NCBI GenBank assembly: GCA_030706105.1
Contig: JAUZPC010000035.1
Span: 1 to 13,258, forward strand
Source: Bacteroidota bacterium
Lineage (GTDB): Bacteria; Bacteroidota; Ignavibacteria; Ignavibacteriales; Ignavibacteriaceae
Direction: 5' to 3'
Length of the DNA: 13,258 nt
Numbering within the stretch: position 1 is the first letter of the stretch; each line of letters starts with the position of its first letter. The position numbers and the translations under genes were made by a program. The notes under the pieces were generated by a model. The model was not told the DNA's origin. It saw only the letters and a list, made by a program, of their open reading frames with translations, and ran no database searches. Positions 1 to 6,865 of the stretch are shown here, in pieces.

Positions 1-181
1 AAGACTTTAGAAATATCAGTAAATTTATCATTTGCACATTTTGTACATAACTTCTCATTATTCCTCCAAATGGGTAATAATCTTTTTCCTGGCTGTCAGC
101 CTTCTCTTTAGATACCCTATTTCCAGGAATCAGAATTGGCATACTCAATCGAAACGAACCCTTTATATTTTGTGTATTCAT
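1..181 (-). pseudogene. Rhs/YD-repeat core fragment, 3' part beyond left edge, apparent frame break
   Basis: Reading leftwards from an ATG at 181, five bases after the stop of the neighbouring lipoprotein gene, there is an open frame of 60 codons to the window edge. Codons 34-44 read KDYYPFGGIMR, which matches the signature that precedes the hyperconserved core of Rhs/YD-repeat proteins (DYYPFG followed by G-x-x-x-R). The residues expected next, of the type NDK(F/Y)xFT, appear only in a second frame (ANDKF, near position 30), so one base seems lost or gained near position 35. The upstream part does not show the usual KDHLG motif, so this is not a full Rhs protein. Known biology: displaced Rhs core ends with alternative toxin tips and immunity genes lie downstream of complete rhs genes. 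Inference: this is such an orphan cassette, probably decayed. The toxin end, if any, lies outside the window. Confidence 0.5.
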
Positions 182-186
182 AAAAT

Positions 187-561
187 TTAATAGCCAGTTA
201 TAGTCCAGCAACTCAATTCGTAAAGGGAACAATCCTTTATCCTAATCTGAACACCAAAACATTTTTCAATCTCTCCTTTCCTTTGATATGCCGATACAAG
301 CCACCAAACACCATCCCTCGTTACTTTTGCTTCTAATAAAGGTATCAATTCAATGCAATCTTTACATACATGTTTCGTTGCTATTTTTATTGCAGACAAA
401 GAATCCGGACAACATTTTATTTTGTCTTCGGCAATTATTCTGTTGTATTCATTAATTGCTTTTATGTCATTCTCTTGTTCTTTATTCGTATAATAAGTAT
501 TCGTACAGCCATAATTAATAAATAAAGACATTAAGATAAAATAAATAAAATTGATTTTCAT
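187..561 (-). CDS. small lipoprotein, possible immunity-type protein
   Basis: A 124-residue protein with a hydrophobic N-terminus and a cysteine at 19 (INYGC). This suggests an exported lipoprotein, although the lipobox is poor because position -3 is Asn. The mature part is rich in Cys (two CC/CxxC-like groups near 50-51 and 66-69). It contains AIKIA near 57, then AKVTRDGVWWLVSAY near 78-92 and VQIRIKD near 104-110. That order (AxxIA helix, A-x(3)-DGVW strand, hydrophobic strand ending in K-D) parallels the two NTF2-fold immunity-like lipoproteins at 865-1634, so it may be a very diverged relative, but I cannot assign it firmly. It starts one base after the stop of a small orphan frame (563-673) and ends five bases before an Rhs core fragment, which fits an immunity-gene role. 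The substrate toxin is unknown. Confidence 0.6.
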   Translation of the reverse strand: MKINFIYFILMSLFINYGCTNTYYTNKEQENDIKAINEYNRIIAEDKIKCCPDSLSAIKIATKHVCKDCIELIPLLEAKVTRDGVWWLVSAYQRKGEIEKCFGVQIRIKDCSLYELSCWTITGY

Positions 562-562
562 A

Positions 563-673
563 TTATTCTATTTCTGTTTTTACCAAAGTAATTGTATAAG
601 TAGGAATTGAATTACCCTCCATTATGTAATAGCTGTTTAAGTAACTTCTTTGCAAAACAACCCCGATTTTCTG
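563..673 (-). pseudogene. orphan C-terminal reading frame, possible gene remnant
   Basis: This 36-codon open stretch on the minus strand is closed upstream by TAA at 674-676. Its own TAA at 563-565 is followed after one base by the ATG of the lipoprotein gene. It includes SYYIMEG and PTYTITLVKTEIE with alternating polar and hydrophobic residues, as in the last strands of a small beta-rich protein. An ATG exists at 620-622 (19 codons), without a clear ribosome binding site. The tight spacing to the next gene is what a translationally coupled upstream gene would leave. Inference: it is the tail of a gene whose 5' part was lost, perhaps when the inverted-repeat element at 716-877 arrived. Chance openness in AT-rich DNA is a real alternative. 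Confidence 0.25.
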
Positions 674-715
674 TTATAAATTACTTTTTATAAATTAAAA
701 TGTCAAATACTATTT

Positions 716-877
716 GTCTGAACCTTGAAAGCATATCCGATTCCGGATGCGCCTGATTTACCTGATTATCATGATTTTAGCTACAAAATGTTTAGTGAAA
801 AGTTGCAATTTTATATCCCAATCGTGCTTAGAGTGTAATCAAGGCAATCCTTTAATCAGGTAAATCATGGTTCAGAC
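716..877. repeat. 162-bp inverted-repeat element (MITE/REP-like)
   Basis: The ends GTCTGAACC (716-724) and GGTTCAGAC (869-877) are perfect inverted repeats, and the match continues TTGA/TCAT with one mismatch. Inside, TGATTTACCTGATTA (754-768) is a perfect 15-bp inverted match to 853-867. The 25 bases 729-753 in the left half have no partner and contain their own small hairpin (ATCCG/CGGAT). GATT recurs at 755, 764 and 773, and ATC at 838, 847, 855 and 864, giving a period of about 9 bases in both arms. No protein is encoded. The right arm overlaps the last codons of the lipoprotein gene ending at 865. The structure fits a small non-autonomous palindromic mobile repeat, but I cannot name a family. 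Confidence 0.6.
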
Positions 878-1239
878 TTATATATACTTAGGCCATAAAC
901 TTTAATTATTTTACCATCCATTTTATTTATATATGCATATAACTCTACACCTTGAGAATCAGCAGGAACTTGATTATACACTTTCCATACTCCATCTTTT
1001 GATAATTCAGTTTTGAAAGTTTTGTTTAGATAATCAGTTTCGCCATACAAAGGAATCCATATTGCTTTTGCAATTTTTATTGCTGTTGCAGCATTGGGGA
1101 TATAGCCATCATTCTTAGGGTCGGTTTCAATAAAGCTGGGTTTATAATTATTTTCACTTGATTTGTCCTTGTCTTTTGAACTATTGCAAGAAACTAACAT
1201 TAAGCATTCCAATATCAACATAAAATTTAATAATTTCAT
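865..1239 (-). CDS. NTF2-fold immunity-like lipoprotein
   Basis: A 124-residue lipoprotein with signal peptide 1-17, lipobox LVSC and lipid-accepting Cys18, followed by a Lys/Asp/Ser-rich linker. From about residue 46 it shows the pattern YIPNAATAIKIAKAIW, a GE at 66-67, a LSKDGVWKVY strand near 79-88 and AYINKMDGKIIKVYG near 102-116. This is the layout I associate with the NTF2-fold immunity family (Imm-NTF2-2 type), which neutralises polymorphic toxins. Family assignment is by pattern, without a search. Its ATG overlaps the stop of the upstream paralogue by one base (TAATG), so the two are translationally coupled. The C-terminus (SIYKSEP) has no counterpart in the paralogue, and its last codons lie inside the inverted-repeat element, so the natural end of the gene was probably replaced. 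Confidence 0.7.
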   Translation of the reverse strand: MKLLNFMLILECLMLVSCNSSKDKDKSSENNYKPSFIETDPKNDGYIPNAATAIKIAKAIWIPLYGETDYLNKTFKTELSKDGVWKVYNQVPADSQGVELYAYINKMDGKIIKVYGLSIYKSEP

Positions 1240-1634
1240 TATTTATAACCATGAGCTTTAATTATTTTACCATCTTTTTTATTTATATAAGCATATAATC
1301 CACCACCAACTTCATACTTTTTGGGCAAAGTAGTCTCCACGTACCATATCTCATTATTTAGTAATTTTGCAACATAAGGTTTAAATTCGATGAATTTATT
1401 ATTATACATTGGATACCATACAGCTTCAGCTATTGCTATTGCAGTTTCAGCATTGGGGACATACACAGTTTTTTCCGGGTTAGCCCCAATAAATTTAAGA
1501 GTATCAATTTTTACAACCGATTTTTTCTTTTCAACTGGGTGAACATTTTTCTTTTCCACAGTGCTGTTACATGATACTAAAAAGAAGAAAGGAATTATGA
1601 ATAAACATAATTTAGATTTCATTTTATCTCTCAT
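1239..1634 (-). CDS. NTF2-fold immunity-like lipoprotein (tandem paralogue)
   Basis: 131 residues if started at 1634, or 127 from the second ATG at 1622. I prefer the latter, because GAGAGAT precedes it and the signal peptide then begins MKSKLC. The lipobox LVSC leads to Cys22 (Cys18 of the short form). The body carries YVPNAETAIAIAEAVW, MYNNKF, VAKLLNNEIWYVETTLP, GGGLYAYINKKDGKIIKAHG and ends with YK. It is strongly similar to its downstream neighbour, including a near-identical stretch of about 40 bases of DNA at the 3' end (901-940 versus 1257-1296), so this is a recent tandem duplication. The GGxxYAYI...DGKI ending and AxxIAEAxW start fit the NTF2-fold immunity (Imm-NTF2-2) pattern. Expected place: lipid-anchored in the periplasm or outer membrane. 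No cognate toxin is in the window. Confidence 0.75.
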   Translation of the reverse strand: MRDKMKSKLCLFIIPFFFLVSCNSTVEKKNVHPVEKKKSVVKIDTLKFIGANPEKTVYVPNAETAIAIAEAVWYPMYNNKFIEFKPYVAKLLNNEIWYVETTLPKKYEVGGGLYAYINKKDGKIIKAHGYK

Positions 1635-1657
1635 TTAATTAATAACTCTGAATAAAA

Positions 1658-1809
1658 TTATTTTGTGTTTTCATTTATGTCTATTCTGTTTGCTTCTTTT
1701 TGGCTCAATGGCATCTGTCCTTTCTTCACTAGATACTCCCGCTTTGAGTACTTAATTTATCCTGGTTTTGTGACATTTCTAAAGAGTCGTATCCATGACT
1801 TTTCTAAAG
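1658..1809 (-). mobile_element. possible insertion-sequence 5' remnant with direct repeats
   Basis: On the minus strand a GTG at 1729 opens a 23-codon frame reading VKKGQMPLSQKEANRI before a stop at 1658. The LSQKExxRI wording resembles the N-terminus of helix-turn-helix transposases such as ISNCY-type, from memory only. Upstream of it on the same strand lie two direct repeats of 14 bases, TGACATTTCTAAAG (1771-1784) and TGACTTTTCTAAAG (1796-1809), with 13/14 identity and 25-base spacing, the kind of tandem site found in IS ends. No other transposase sequence follows. Inference: truncated left end of an IS. The plus-strand frame 1665-1865 over the same bases looks spurious. Confidence 0.35.
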
Positions 1810-1871
1810 GGTTATTACAAGTAATTTTTATTTTTGTAAGCTTATTGATAAACACTAAATTTTAAGTTACT

Positions 1872-1901
1872 TTTTAGAATAGAAAAAATATTATTCTAAA
1901 A
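1872..1901. promoter_or_regulatory. 10-bp perfect inverted repeat just upstream of the MFS gene
   Basis: TTTTAGAATA (1872-1881) and TATTCTAAAA (1892-1901) form perfect 10-bp arms around a 10-base AT-only-but-one spacer, ending 10 bases before the ATG at 1912. Arm-to-arm distance is 20 bp, about two helical turns, which suits a dimeric regulator; an RNA hairpin that hides the start region is another option. There is no U-run that would make it a terminator. A TATTTTTG box at 1829-1836 matches the Bacteroidota -7 element TAnnTTTG, but lacks a clear upstream -33 partner. Confidence 0.35.
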
Positions 1902-1911
1902 TGGAAAAAAT

Positions 1912-3231
1912 ATGTTAAAAAAGCAAAAATTATCATTTTGGCAGATATGGAACATGAGTTTTGGATTTTTGGGAATTCAATTCGGTTTCGCTCTGCAAAA
2001 TGCAAATGTAAGCAGAATATTTGAGACTCTAGGTGCAAACGTAGATGAAATACCTATTTTATGGATAGCCGCCCCTGTAACCGGATTGATAGTACAACCA
2101 ATTATTGGTTATTTAAGCGATAGAACCTGGGGGCGCCTTGGAAGAAGAAGACCTTTCTTTTTAACCGGTGCGATTCTAGCTTCGTTGGCTTTATTAATTA
2201 TGCCTAACTCCCCTGCTTTATGGATAGCAGCAGGAATGCTGTGGATTATGGATGCATCCATAAATATTTCCATGGAACCTTTCAGAGCATTAGTAGCAGA
2301 TAAGCTCCCTTCTGAACAACGTACATCAGGTTTTGCCATGCAAAGCTTTTTTATAGGTACAGGAGCCGTTGTTGCTTCAGCCCTTCCGTATATTTTTACC
2401 AATTGGTTTCACGTTAGCAATACTGCTCCGGCAGGAAAAATTCCTCCTTCTGTTATGTATTCTTTTTATATTGGAGCAATTGCATTTTTATCATCCGTTA
2501 TATATACAGTTGTAACAACTAAAGAATATCCTCCTGAAAATCCGGAAGAATTTAAAGCCCACAAAGAAGCTACAAAAGGCATTTTAAACGGATTTACCGA
2601 AATTTTTACTAATATGTTTAAGATGCCAAAAACAATGCTTCAGTTGGCCATAGTTCAGTATTTTTCGTGGTTTGCATTATTTGCAATGTGGATATACACT
2701 ACACCAGCCGTTACACATCATATTTATGGCGCAATTGATACAAAATCTGCTTTATATAACCAAGGGGCCGACTGGGTAGGTGTTCTGATGGCCGTATATA
2801 ACGGCTTTGCCGCCGTAACAGCATTTTTATTGCCACTCATAGCTAAATATACCAGCAGAAAAACAGTTCACGCCATAAGCCTTATTGTTGGCGGTATCAG
2901 TTTAATTTCTTTCTATTTTATAAAAGACCCTACCTTACTTTTAATTTCTGAATTAGGTATCGGACTTGCCTGGGCTTCAATTCTATCTATGCCATACGCC
3001 ATATTAGCCGGATCATTGCCGCAGGAAAAAATGGGATTCTTTATGGGTGTATTCAACTTCTTTATAGTAATACCCCAGATTACTGCCGCTGCTGTATTGG
3101 GATGGATTGTAAAACACTTCTTTGGGAATGATGCAATATATGCCTTAATAATTGGAGGTGTGTCAATGATGATAGCAGCCGTTACAGTGTTGTTTGTAAA
3201 TGATGATAATAAGGAAGTAACTGTTAAATAA
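1912..3231 (+). CDS. SLC45/GPH-like MFS sugar transporter
   Basis: A 439-residue inner-membrane protein with about 12 hydrophobic segments. The loop after the second segment reads GYLSDRTWGRLGRRRPF (66-82), the MFS motif A in the form found in SLC45 and plant-sucrose-type transporters. NISMEPFRALVADKLP (118-133) is a second hallmark of that group. Members move glucosides such as sucrose or maltose with a cation. It converges with a second transporter of the same type (3382-4665), and a GH13 enzyme lies beyond, so maltose or short maltodextrins are the likely cargo. That is inferred from context. The ATG at 1912 is chosen because the ATG at 1901 runs into a stop after five codons. No Shine-Dalgarno is visible, and a perfect inverted repeat sits immediately upstream. 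It ends at a strong terminator. Confidence 0.88.
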   Translation: MLKKQKLSFWQIWNMSFGFLGIQFGFALQNANVSRIFETLGANVDEIPILWIAAPVTGLIVQPIIGYLSDRTWGRLGRRRPFFLTGAILASLALLIMPNSPALWIAAGMLWIMDASINISMEPFRALVADKLPSEQRTSGFAMQSFFIGTGAVVASALPYIFTNWFHVSNTAPAGKIPPSVMYSFYIGAIAFLSSVIYTVVTTKEYPPENPEEFKAHKEATKGILNGFTEIFTNMFKMPKTMLQLAIVQYFSWFALFAMWIYTTPAVTHHIYGAIDTKSALYNQGADWVGVLMAVYNGFAAVTAFLLPLIAKYTSRKTVHAISLIVGGISLISFYFIKDPTLLLISELGIGLAWASILSMPYAILAGSLPQEKMGFFMGVFNFFIVIPQITAAAVLGWIVKHFFGNDAIYALIIGGVSMMIAAVTVLFVNDDNKEVTVK

Positions 3232-3255
3232 TTATCAGTTGTCTTTTTAATAATT

Positions 3256-3298
3256 AAGCTTATGCTAAGAGTAATTCTTTTATGCATAAGCTTTTTTT
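3256..3298 (+). terminator. Rho-independent terminator of the plus-strand MFS gene
   Basis: AAGCTTATGC (3256-3265) pairs perfectly with GCATAAGCTT (3284-3293). The stem is 10 bp with an 18-base loop, and a run of seven T's covers 3292-3298. It starts 25 bases after the stop codon of the MFS gene at 3231. Confidence 0.85.
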
Positions 3299-3304
3299 AT
3301 ACAT

Positions 3305-3345
3305 AAAAAAATTGGCCAATAAACTATTTACAATTTATTGACCAA
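3305..3345 (-). terminator. Rho-independent terminator of the minus-strand MFS gene
   Basis: TTGGCCAATAAA (3312-3323) pairs with TTTATTGACCAA (3334-3345) at 11 of 12 positions around a 10-base loop. On the minus strand the stem is followed by seven U's (the A-run at 3305-3311). It lies just downstream of the transporter gene that ends at 3382 and back to back with the terminator of the convergent gene. Confidence 0.8.
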
Positions 3346-3381
3346 CTTAAAAATAAATCGAATTTATATCAATTTATGGGA

Positions 3382-4665
3382 TTAGGCTAATTTTTTAGAT
3401 TTTGTATCTTTAACCAAAAGCCACAACCCTGCAGAAATAGCTAAGGAAACAGTGCTGATAATAAATATCAAATTTTTATCAACAACTCCTGAAATCCATT
3501 TACCTATGAATAAGCTTACAATTAACTGAGGGATAACAACCGATAAATTAAAAATGCCCATATATAAACCGGTTTGTTTTTTATTTACAAAATCAGTCAT
3601 TATTGCAAAAGGCAAACTAACAACCGCAGCCCAGCCTATACCGGCAATTGCCATAAAAATGTATATATGATATATTTCAATTCCAAATACCTTAAACATT
3701 CCATTGCCCGATAAAACAATTAGTAAATACCCCAATGCCATTGTTGCTACACATAGCATATGGGTTTTAACACGCCCAATTTTTTCGGTAATCGGTTCAA
3801 GTACTAAAGCCGGCAGAATGAACCCAATTGTGTTTAGAATAGCAAATGAAATTGCGATAATTTGCCCGATGTATTTATCGTCCTTGATGTTTAGAATATT
3901 TTGAATATAAGCAAAAATAAAAACAAACATGGTTTGTATGCCAATCCATGAAAAGCCATGAGCTAAAAACAATTTAAGCAATTCAGGAATATTCGTTTTT
4001 TTAGTTACAGCTTCCTCAACTGAACTGTTATCAGATGTTGACTCAACAGTAAGCGTTTTGCTTTCTTTAATAAAGAAAGTAGGTAATACACTAAATAAAA
4101 GAACAATAACAACTCCCACCCAAATAAGGTTGTAATTTCCAAGAGTGGCGCCTACAACATAAGCAAATACTCCAAAGAATCCGGAAATAGTCTGCATCCA
4201 GGTATATCCTTTTGTCCTTGCAGTCCCTTCAGGTGTAACATCAGCGATAATTGAACGTGTAGGATTAAAACTAATGTTAATTGCCAAATCTAAAGTTAAA
4301 GCTACTACGATTGCAACGCCCATTAAGGATTTGTAACCCAGAAAGACTGCAATTTTGTCAATATTCGGCAAAGCTATAAGCATTAAAGAGGCAACAACGC
4401 CGCCGATAAGAATAAATGGTCTTCTTCTTCCACCCCAGAACCATACTTTATCACTTATCAGGCCAATTAACACCTGCCCAATAATACCGGCTGCAGGTCC
4501 TGCGGCCCATACAATACCAACTTCTTCAATGTTCAAATGATATTTAGTTGATAAAATCCAGCTTAGAGCAGATATTTGAATTGAAAGCGCAAAGCCCATT
4601 GCAGTTGACGGCAACGAAAGCATTGCATAAAATGAATTAGTCAATTTTTTCTGAATTTCAAGCAT
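3382..4665 (-). CDS. SLC45/GPH-like MFS sugar transporter, second copy
   Basis: A 427-residue polytopic protein with about 12 hydrophobic segments. MFS motif A appears as GLISDKVWFWGGRRRPF (68-84), and the second family hallmark as NISFNPTRSIIADVTPEG (about 129-146). It shares its layout with the transporter at 1912-3231 but differs throughout, so they are old paralogues rather than a fresh duplication. It follows the GH13 gene on the same strand with an 85-base gap and no clear terminator between, so they probably form an operon. Both genes carry AAGGATTT(C/T)TT directly before the ATG, giving the same weak Shine-Dalgarno. The probable role is uptake of maltose or maltodextrin fragments produced by the enzyme. 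The substrate is inferred, not shown. Confidence 0.88.
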   Translation of the reverse strand: MLEIQKKLTNSFYAMLSLPSTAMGFALSIQISALSWILSTKYHLNIEEVGIVWAAGPAAGIIGQVLIGLISDKVWFWGGRRRPFILIGGVVASLMLIALPNIDKIAVFLGYKSLMGVAIVVALTLDLAINISFNPTRSIIADVTPEGTARTKGYTWMQTISGFFGVFAYVVGATLGNYNLIWVGVVIVLLFSVLPTFFIKESKTLTVESTSDNSSVEEAVTKKTNIPELLKLFLAHGFSWIGIQTMFVFIFAYIQNILNIKDDKYIGQIIAISFAILNTIGFILPALVLEPITEKIGRVKTHMLCVATMALGYLLIVLSGNGMFKVFGIEIYHIYIFMAIAGIGWAAVVSLPFAIMTDFVNKKQTGLYMGIFNLSVVIPQLIVSLFIGKWISGVVDKNLIFIISTVSLAISAGLWLLVKDTKSKKLA

Positions 4666-4750
4666 AAGAAATCCTTAAGTTAATTTTCTTAATAATCTAA
4701 ATTATAAGTTTAAAAATAGTTAAGTTATTTATAAAAAACACATTTATTGG

Positions 4751-6598
4751 CTATTTTAATAAAAATATATACGGACCTTCTCCCTGCAATTTTATATTTT
4801 TATTATCGGGCATTTTAAATTCATTCCCGGAAATTAAATCTTTATAAGCTTTAACTCCCTTCATATTATCAGAATAGTTATTCAAGTCTATTTCTTTTTG
4901 ATTTCCATCCTTAATGATGTTTAATATTCTTTCATTGCCTAAAATTTTGAAATAGACATAAAAATCATTTAAAGGAGGATAATGCACCATCTTACCCTTT
5001 GATAAAGCCGGATATTCCTTTCTAAGTTTAAGGATATTGGAAATAAAGTCGTAATATTTATTTTCCTCCTTGGTCCTTTCTTCTTTTTTGAAAGCATTAT
5101 GAGTGCTGTTGCTAAAGCCGCCCGGGAAATCTGAGCGAAGTAACCCATGCTCTTCCGCTCCTTTCATTCCTACTTCTGTTGCATAAAGTATTTGCGGAAT
5201 CCCCCTGCTTGTAAGCATCATCTGAAGAGAATTAAACAATTTTGTATCATTTTTTGCATAAAATTTAATTCTTGCAACATCATGATTGTCTACAAAAATC
5301 ATTAACTGCTCAGGGTTCGGATATATAAAGTCTTTTGCAAAAGCTTCATATATTGTGTTTAAAGACCCTTCACCCGTATAATATTTCCAAAAAGAATCTC
5401 TTAAACCAAAATCAGTCAAAGATGGAATGTTTGAATCGAAATCTTTTTTGTAAAAACTATTTTTTTGGAATGAAGAAAGATAAGCAAAGTCCCCCGTCCA
5501 AACCTCAGCAACAATATTTAGTGTAGGATCTTCATCTAAAATAGTTTTGGCCCAGGTAGACATAAATTTCTGGTCGTTATACGGATAAGTGTCTTCTCTA
5601 ATACCATCAAGGCCTGAATATTCCGTCCACCAAATCGTATTCTGAATAATATATTTTTGGACAAAAGGATTTTTTTGATTTATATCAGGCATGTTGTCAG
5701 CAAACCACCCTTGAGTAATTTTTACTATGGATGCACTATCAGAATGGACATCAGAAAAGGATTCCTTATTATGGTTGGCCGGTAGATGTTTTTCAGGAGT
5801 TCCATTTATCCAGTCGGGCGTGGGTAAATCTTTTATCCAGGGATGTTCTATTCCAAAATGATTTGCAACATGGTCAAAAATAATTTTAAGCCCTTTATTA
5901 TGAGCTTCAATCACTAATTTTTTATATAATTCGTTGGAACCCAAACGCTTATCCACATTATAATAATCAGTGGAAACGTACCCATGATAGCTTATAAAAG
6001 TGTTATTTTCAACAACGGGAGTAATCCATAATGCAGTTACCCCTAAATTTTTTAGATAATCCAGATGATCCATTATGCCCTGGATATCGCCGCCATGCCT
6101 GCCGATGGATTTATTATTATTCCAAGACCTGTCAAAATCAACGGCATCTGCAAAACCCGGCACTTTATCATTTGAAGTATCGCCATTTGCAAAACGGTCC
6201 GGCATAATAAGGTAGACAGCGTCATCATTAGAAAAACCCTGATGTATTTTAGCTGAATTTTCTCTTTTTGAAATTGAGTATTTATATTCGCATTTTGAGC
6301 TGCTATTCTTTAATGTAAGTAAATAACTGCCCGGTTTGCAATTCTTGGATATCTCAATATCAATAAAAGCATAATCAGGATTAGAGACTTCATTAATTTT
6401 AATAACTTTGATTTCATCAGAATTAAAAGAAGCATTTATGTTTTTCAGATTTTTCCCATAAACCATTAATTGAATGGTATTTAATTTCATTCCTTCCCAC
6501 CAGTTTGGCGGTTCAATTTTGTTAATTGAAATTTCCTGGGCTAATAGAGAAAATGTAATCGAAAGGAAGAAACACATTTTCGAACAAATCTTGAGCAT
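4751..6598 (-). CDS. secreted GH13 cyclomaltodextrinase/neopullulanase-like amylase
   Basis: 615 residues with a signal peptide of about 20 residues ending LLA-QE, so periplasmic or exported. Residues about 22-110 match the cyclomaltodextrinase N-terminal beta domain (INKIEPPNWWEGMK at 25-38). The TIM barrel follows with an NGDxxND calcium-type loop (138-144). Conserved region I is FDHVANH (241-247), region V MPDIN (303-307), region II GIREDTYPY with nucleophile Asp336 after Arg334, region III EVW with acid/base Glu365, and region IV FVDNHD with Asp440. All catalytic residues are present. About 530-615 is the C-terminal beta domain. Known family role: hydrolysis of alpha-1,4 links in cyclodextrins, maltodextrins and pullulan. 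It is co-oriented with and upstream of an SLC45-like transporter, which supports a maltodextrin-use operon. GAAGGATTTTT precedes the ATG. SusG-type alpha-amylase is the nearest alternative. Confidence 0.9.
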   Translation of the reverse strand: MLKICSKMCFFLSITFSLLAQEISINKIEPPNWWEGMKLNTIQLMVYGKNLKNINASFNSDEIKVIKINEVSNPDYAFIDIEISKNCKPGSYLLTLKNSSSKCEYKYSISKRENSAKIHQGFSNDDAVYLIMPDRFANGDTSNDKVPGFADAVDFDRSWNNNKSIGRHGGDIQGIMDHLDYLKNLGVTALWITPVVENNTFISYHGYVSTDYYNVDKRLGSNELYKKLVIEAHNKGLKIIFDHVANHFGIEHPWIKDLPTPDWINGTPEKHLPANHNKESFSDVHSDSASIVKITQGWFADNMPDINQKNPFVQKYIIQNTIWWTEYSGLDGIREDTYPYNDQKFMSTWAKTILDEDPTLNIVAEVWTGDFAYLSSFQKNSFYKKDFDSNIPSLTDFGLRDSFWKYYTGEGSLNTIYEAFAKDFIYPNPEQLMIFVDNHDVARIKFYAKNDTKLFNSLQMMLTSRGIPQILYATEVGMKGAEEHGLLRSDFPGGFSNSTHNAFKKEERTKEENKYYDFISNILKLRKEYPALSKGKMVHYPPLNDFYVYFKILGNERILNIIKDGNQKEIDLNNYSDNMKGVKAYKDLISGNEFKMPDNKNIKLQGEGPYIFLLK

Positions 6599-6843
6599 AA
6601 AAATCCTTCAAAATGAAAATAATACTATTGCAAAAAATACATTAAATTTTCTATAATTGAAAATGCTTAAAACGATGTCATTTCTTATTTTTGCAGCACT
6701 ATATCTCAGTAATTTCAAAGGTGTTTAATGTAGCCGAATGCATATTGTTAATAGGAACAATTATGGAGGTTAAAGAGACCCCATATAAATATTTCTATTT
6801 CTTTACGCTTTATCTTGATTTTAAGGTATAATAAAGTTTAATT

Positions 6844-6851
6844 TAAGTTTG
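6844..6851 (+). promoter_or_regulatory. TAAGTTTG box just upstream of smpB
   Basis: TAAGTTTG (6844-6851) is a perfect match to the Bacteroidota -7 consensus TAnnTTTG, and the identical octamer stands before nuoA. A TATAAT hexamer lies slightly upstream at 6827-6832. No upstream TTG partner has ideal spacing (TTGATT at 6815-6820 is 23 bases away), and transcription from here would leave a leader of only a few bases before the ATG at 6866. Treat it as a candidate only. Confidence 0.3.
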
Positions 6852-6865
6852 ATTTTTTTGAAATT

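Noticed and set aside
1665..1865. 66-codon plus-strand frame
   Set aside because: It overlaps the direct repeats and the opposite-strand IS-like frame, has no ribosome binding site and no recognisable motif.
2109..2402. 97-codon minus-strand frame inside the MFS gene
   Set aside because: A shadow of the strongly supported transporter reading frame.
4666..4750. Terminator or separate promoter between the GH13 and transporter genes
   Set aside because: No stable stem with a U-run and no good promoter pair were seen, so co-transcription is the simpler reading.
6657..6693. Promoter with TTGAAA and TATTTTTG upstream of smpB
   Set aside because: The -7 box fits, but the 23-base spacing to TTGAAA is too long for either promoter type, and it is far from the start codon.
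6763..6831. 22-codon frame MEVKETPYKYFYFF... upstream of smpB
   Set aside because: Too short, AT-driven Phe/Tyr/Lys composition, no family match, and it runs into promoter-like sequence. A leader peptide cannot be supported.
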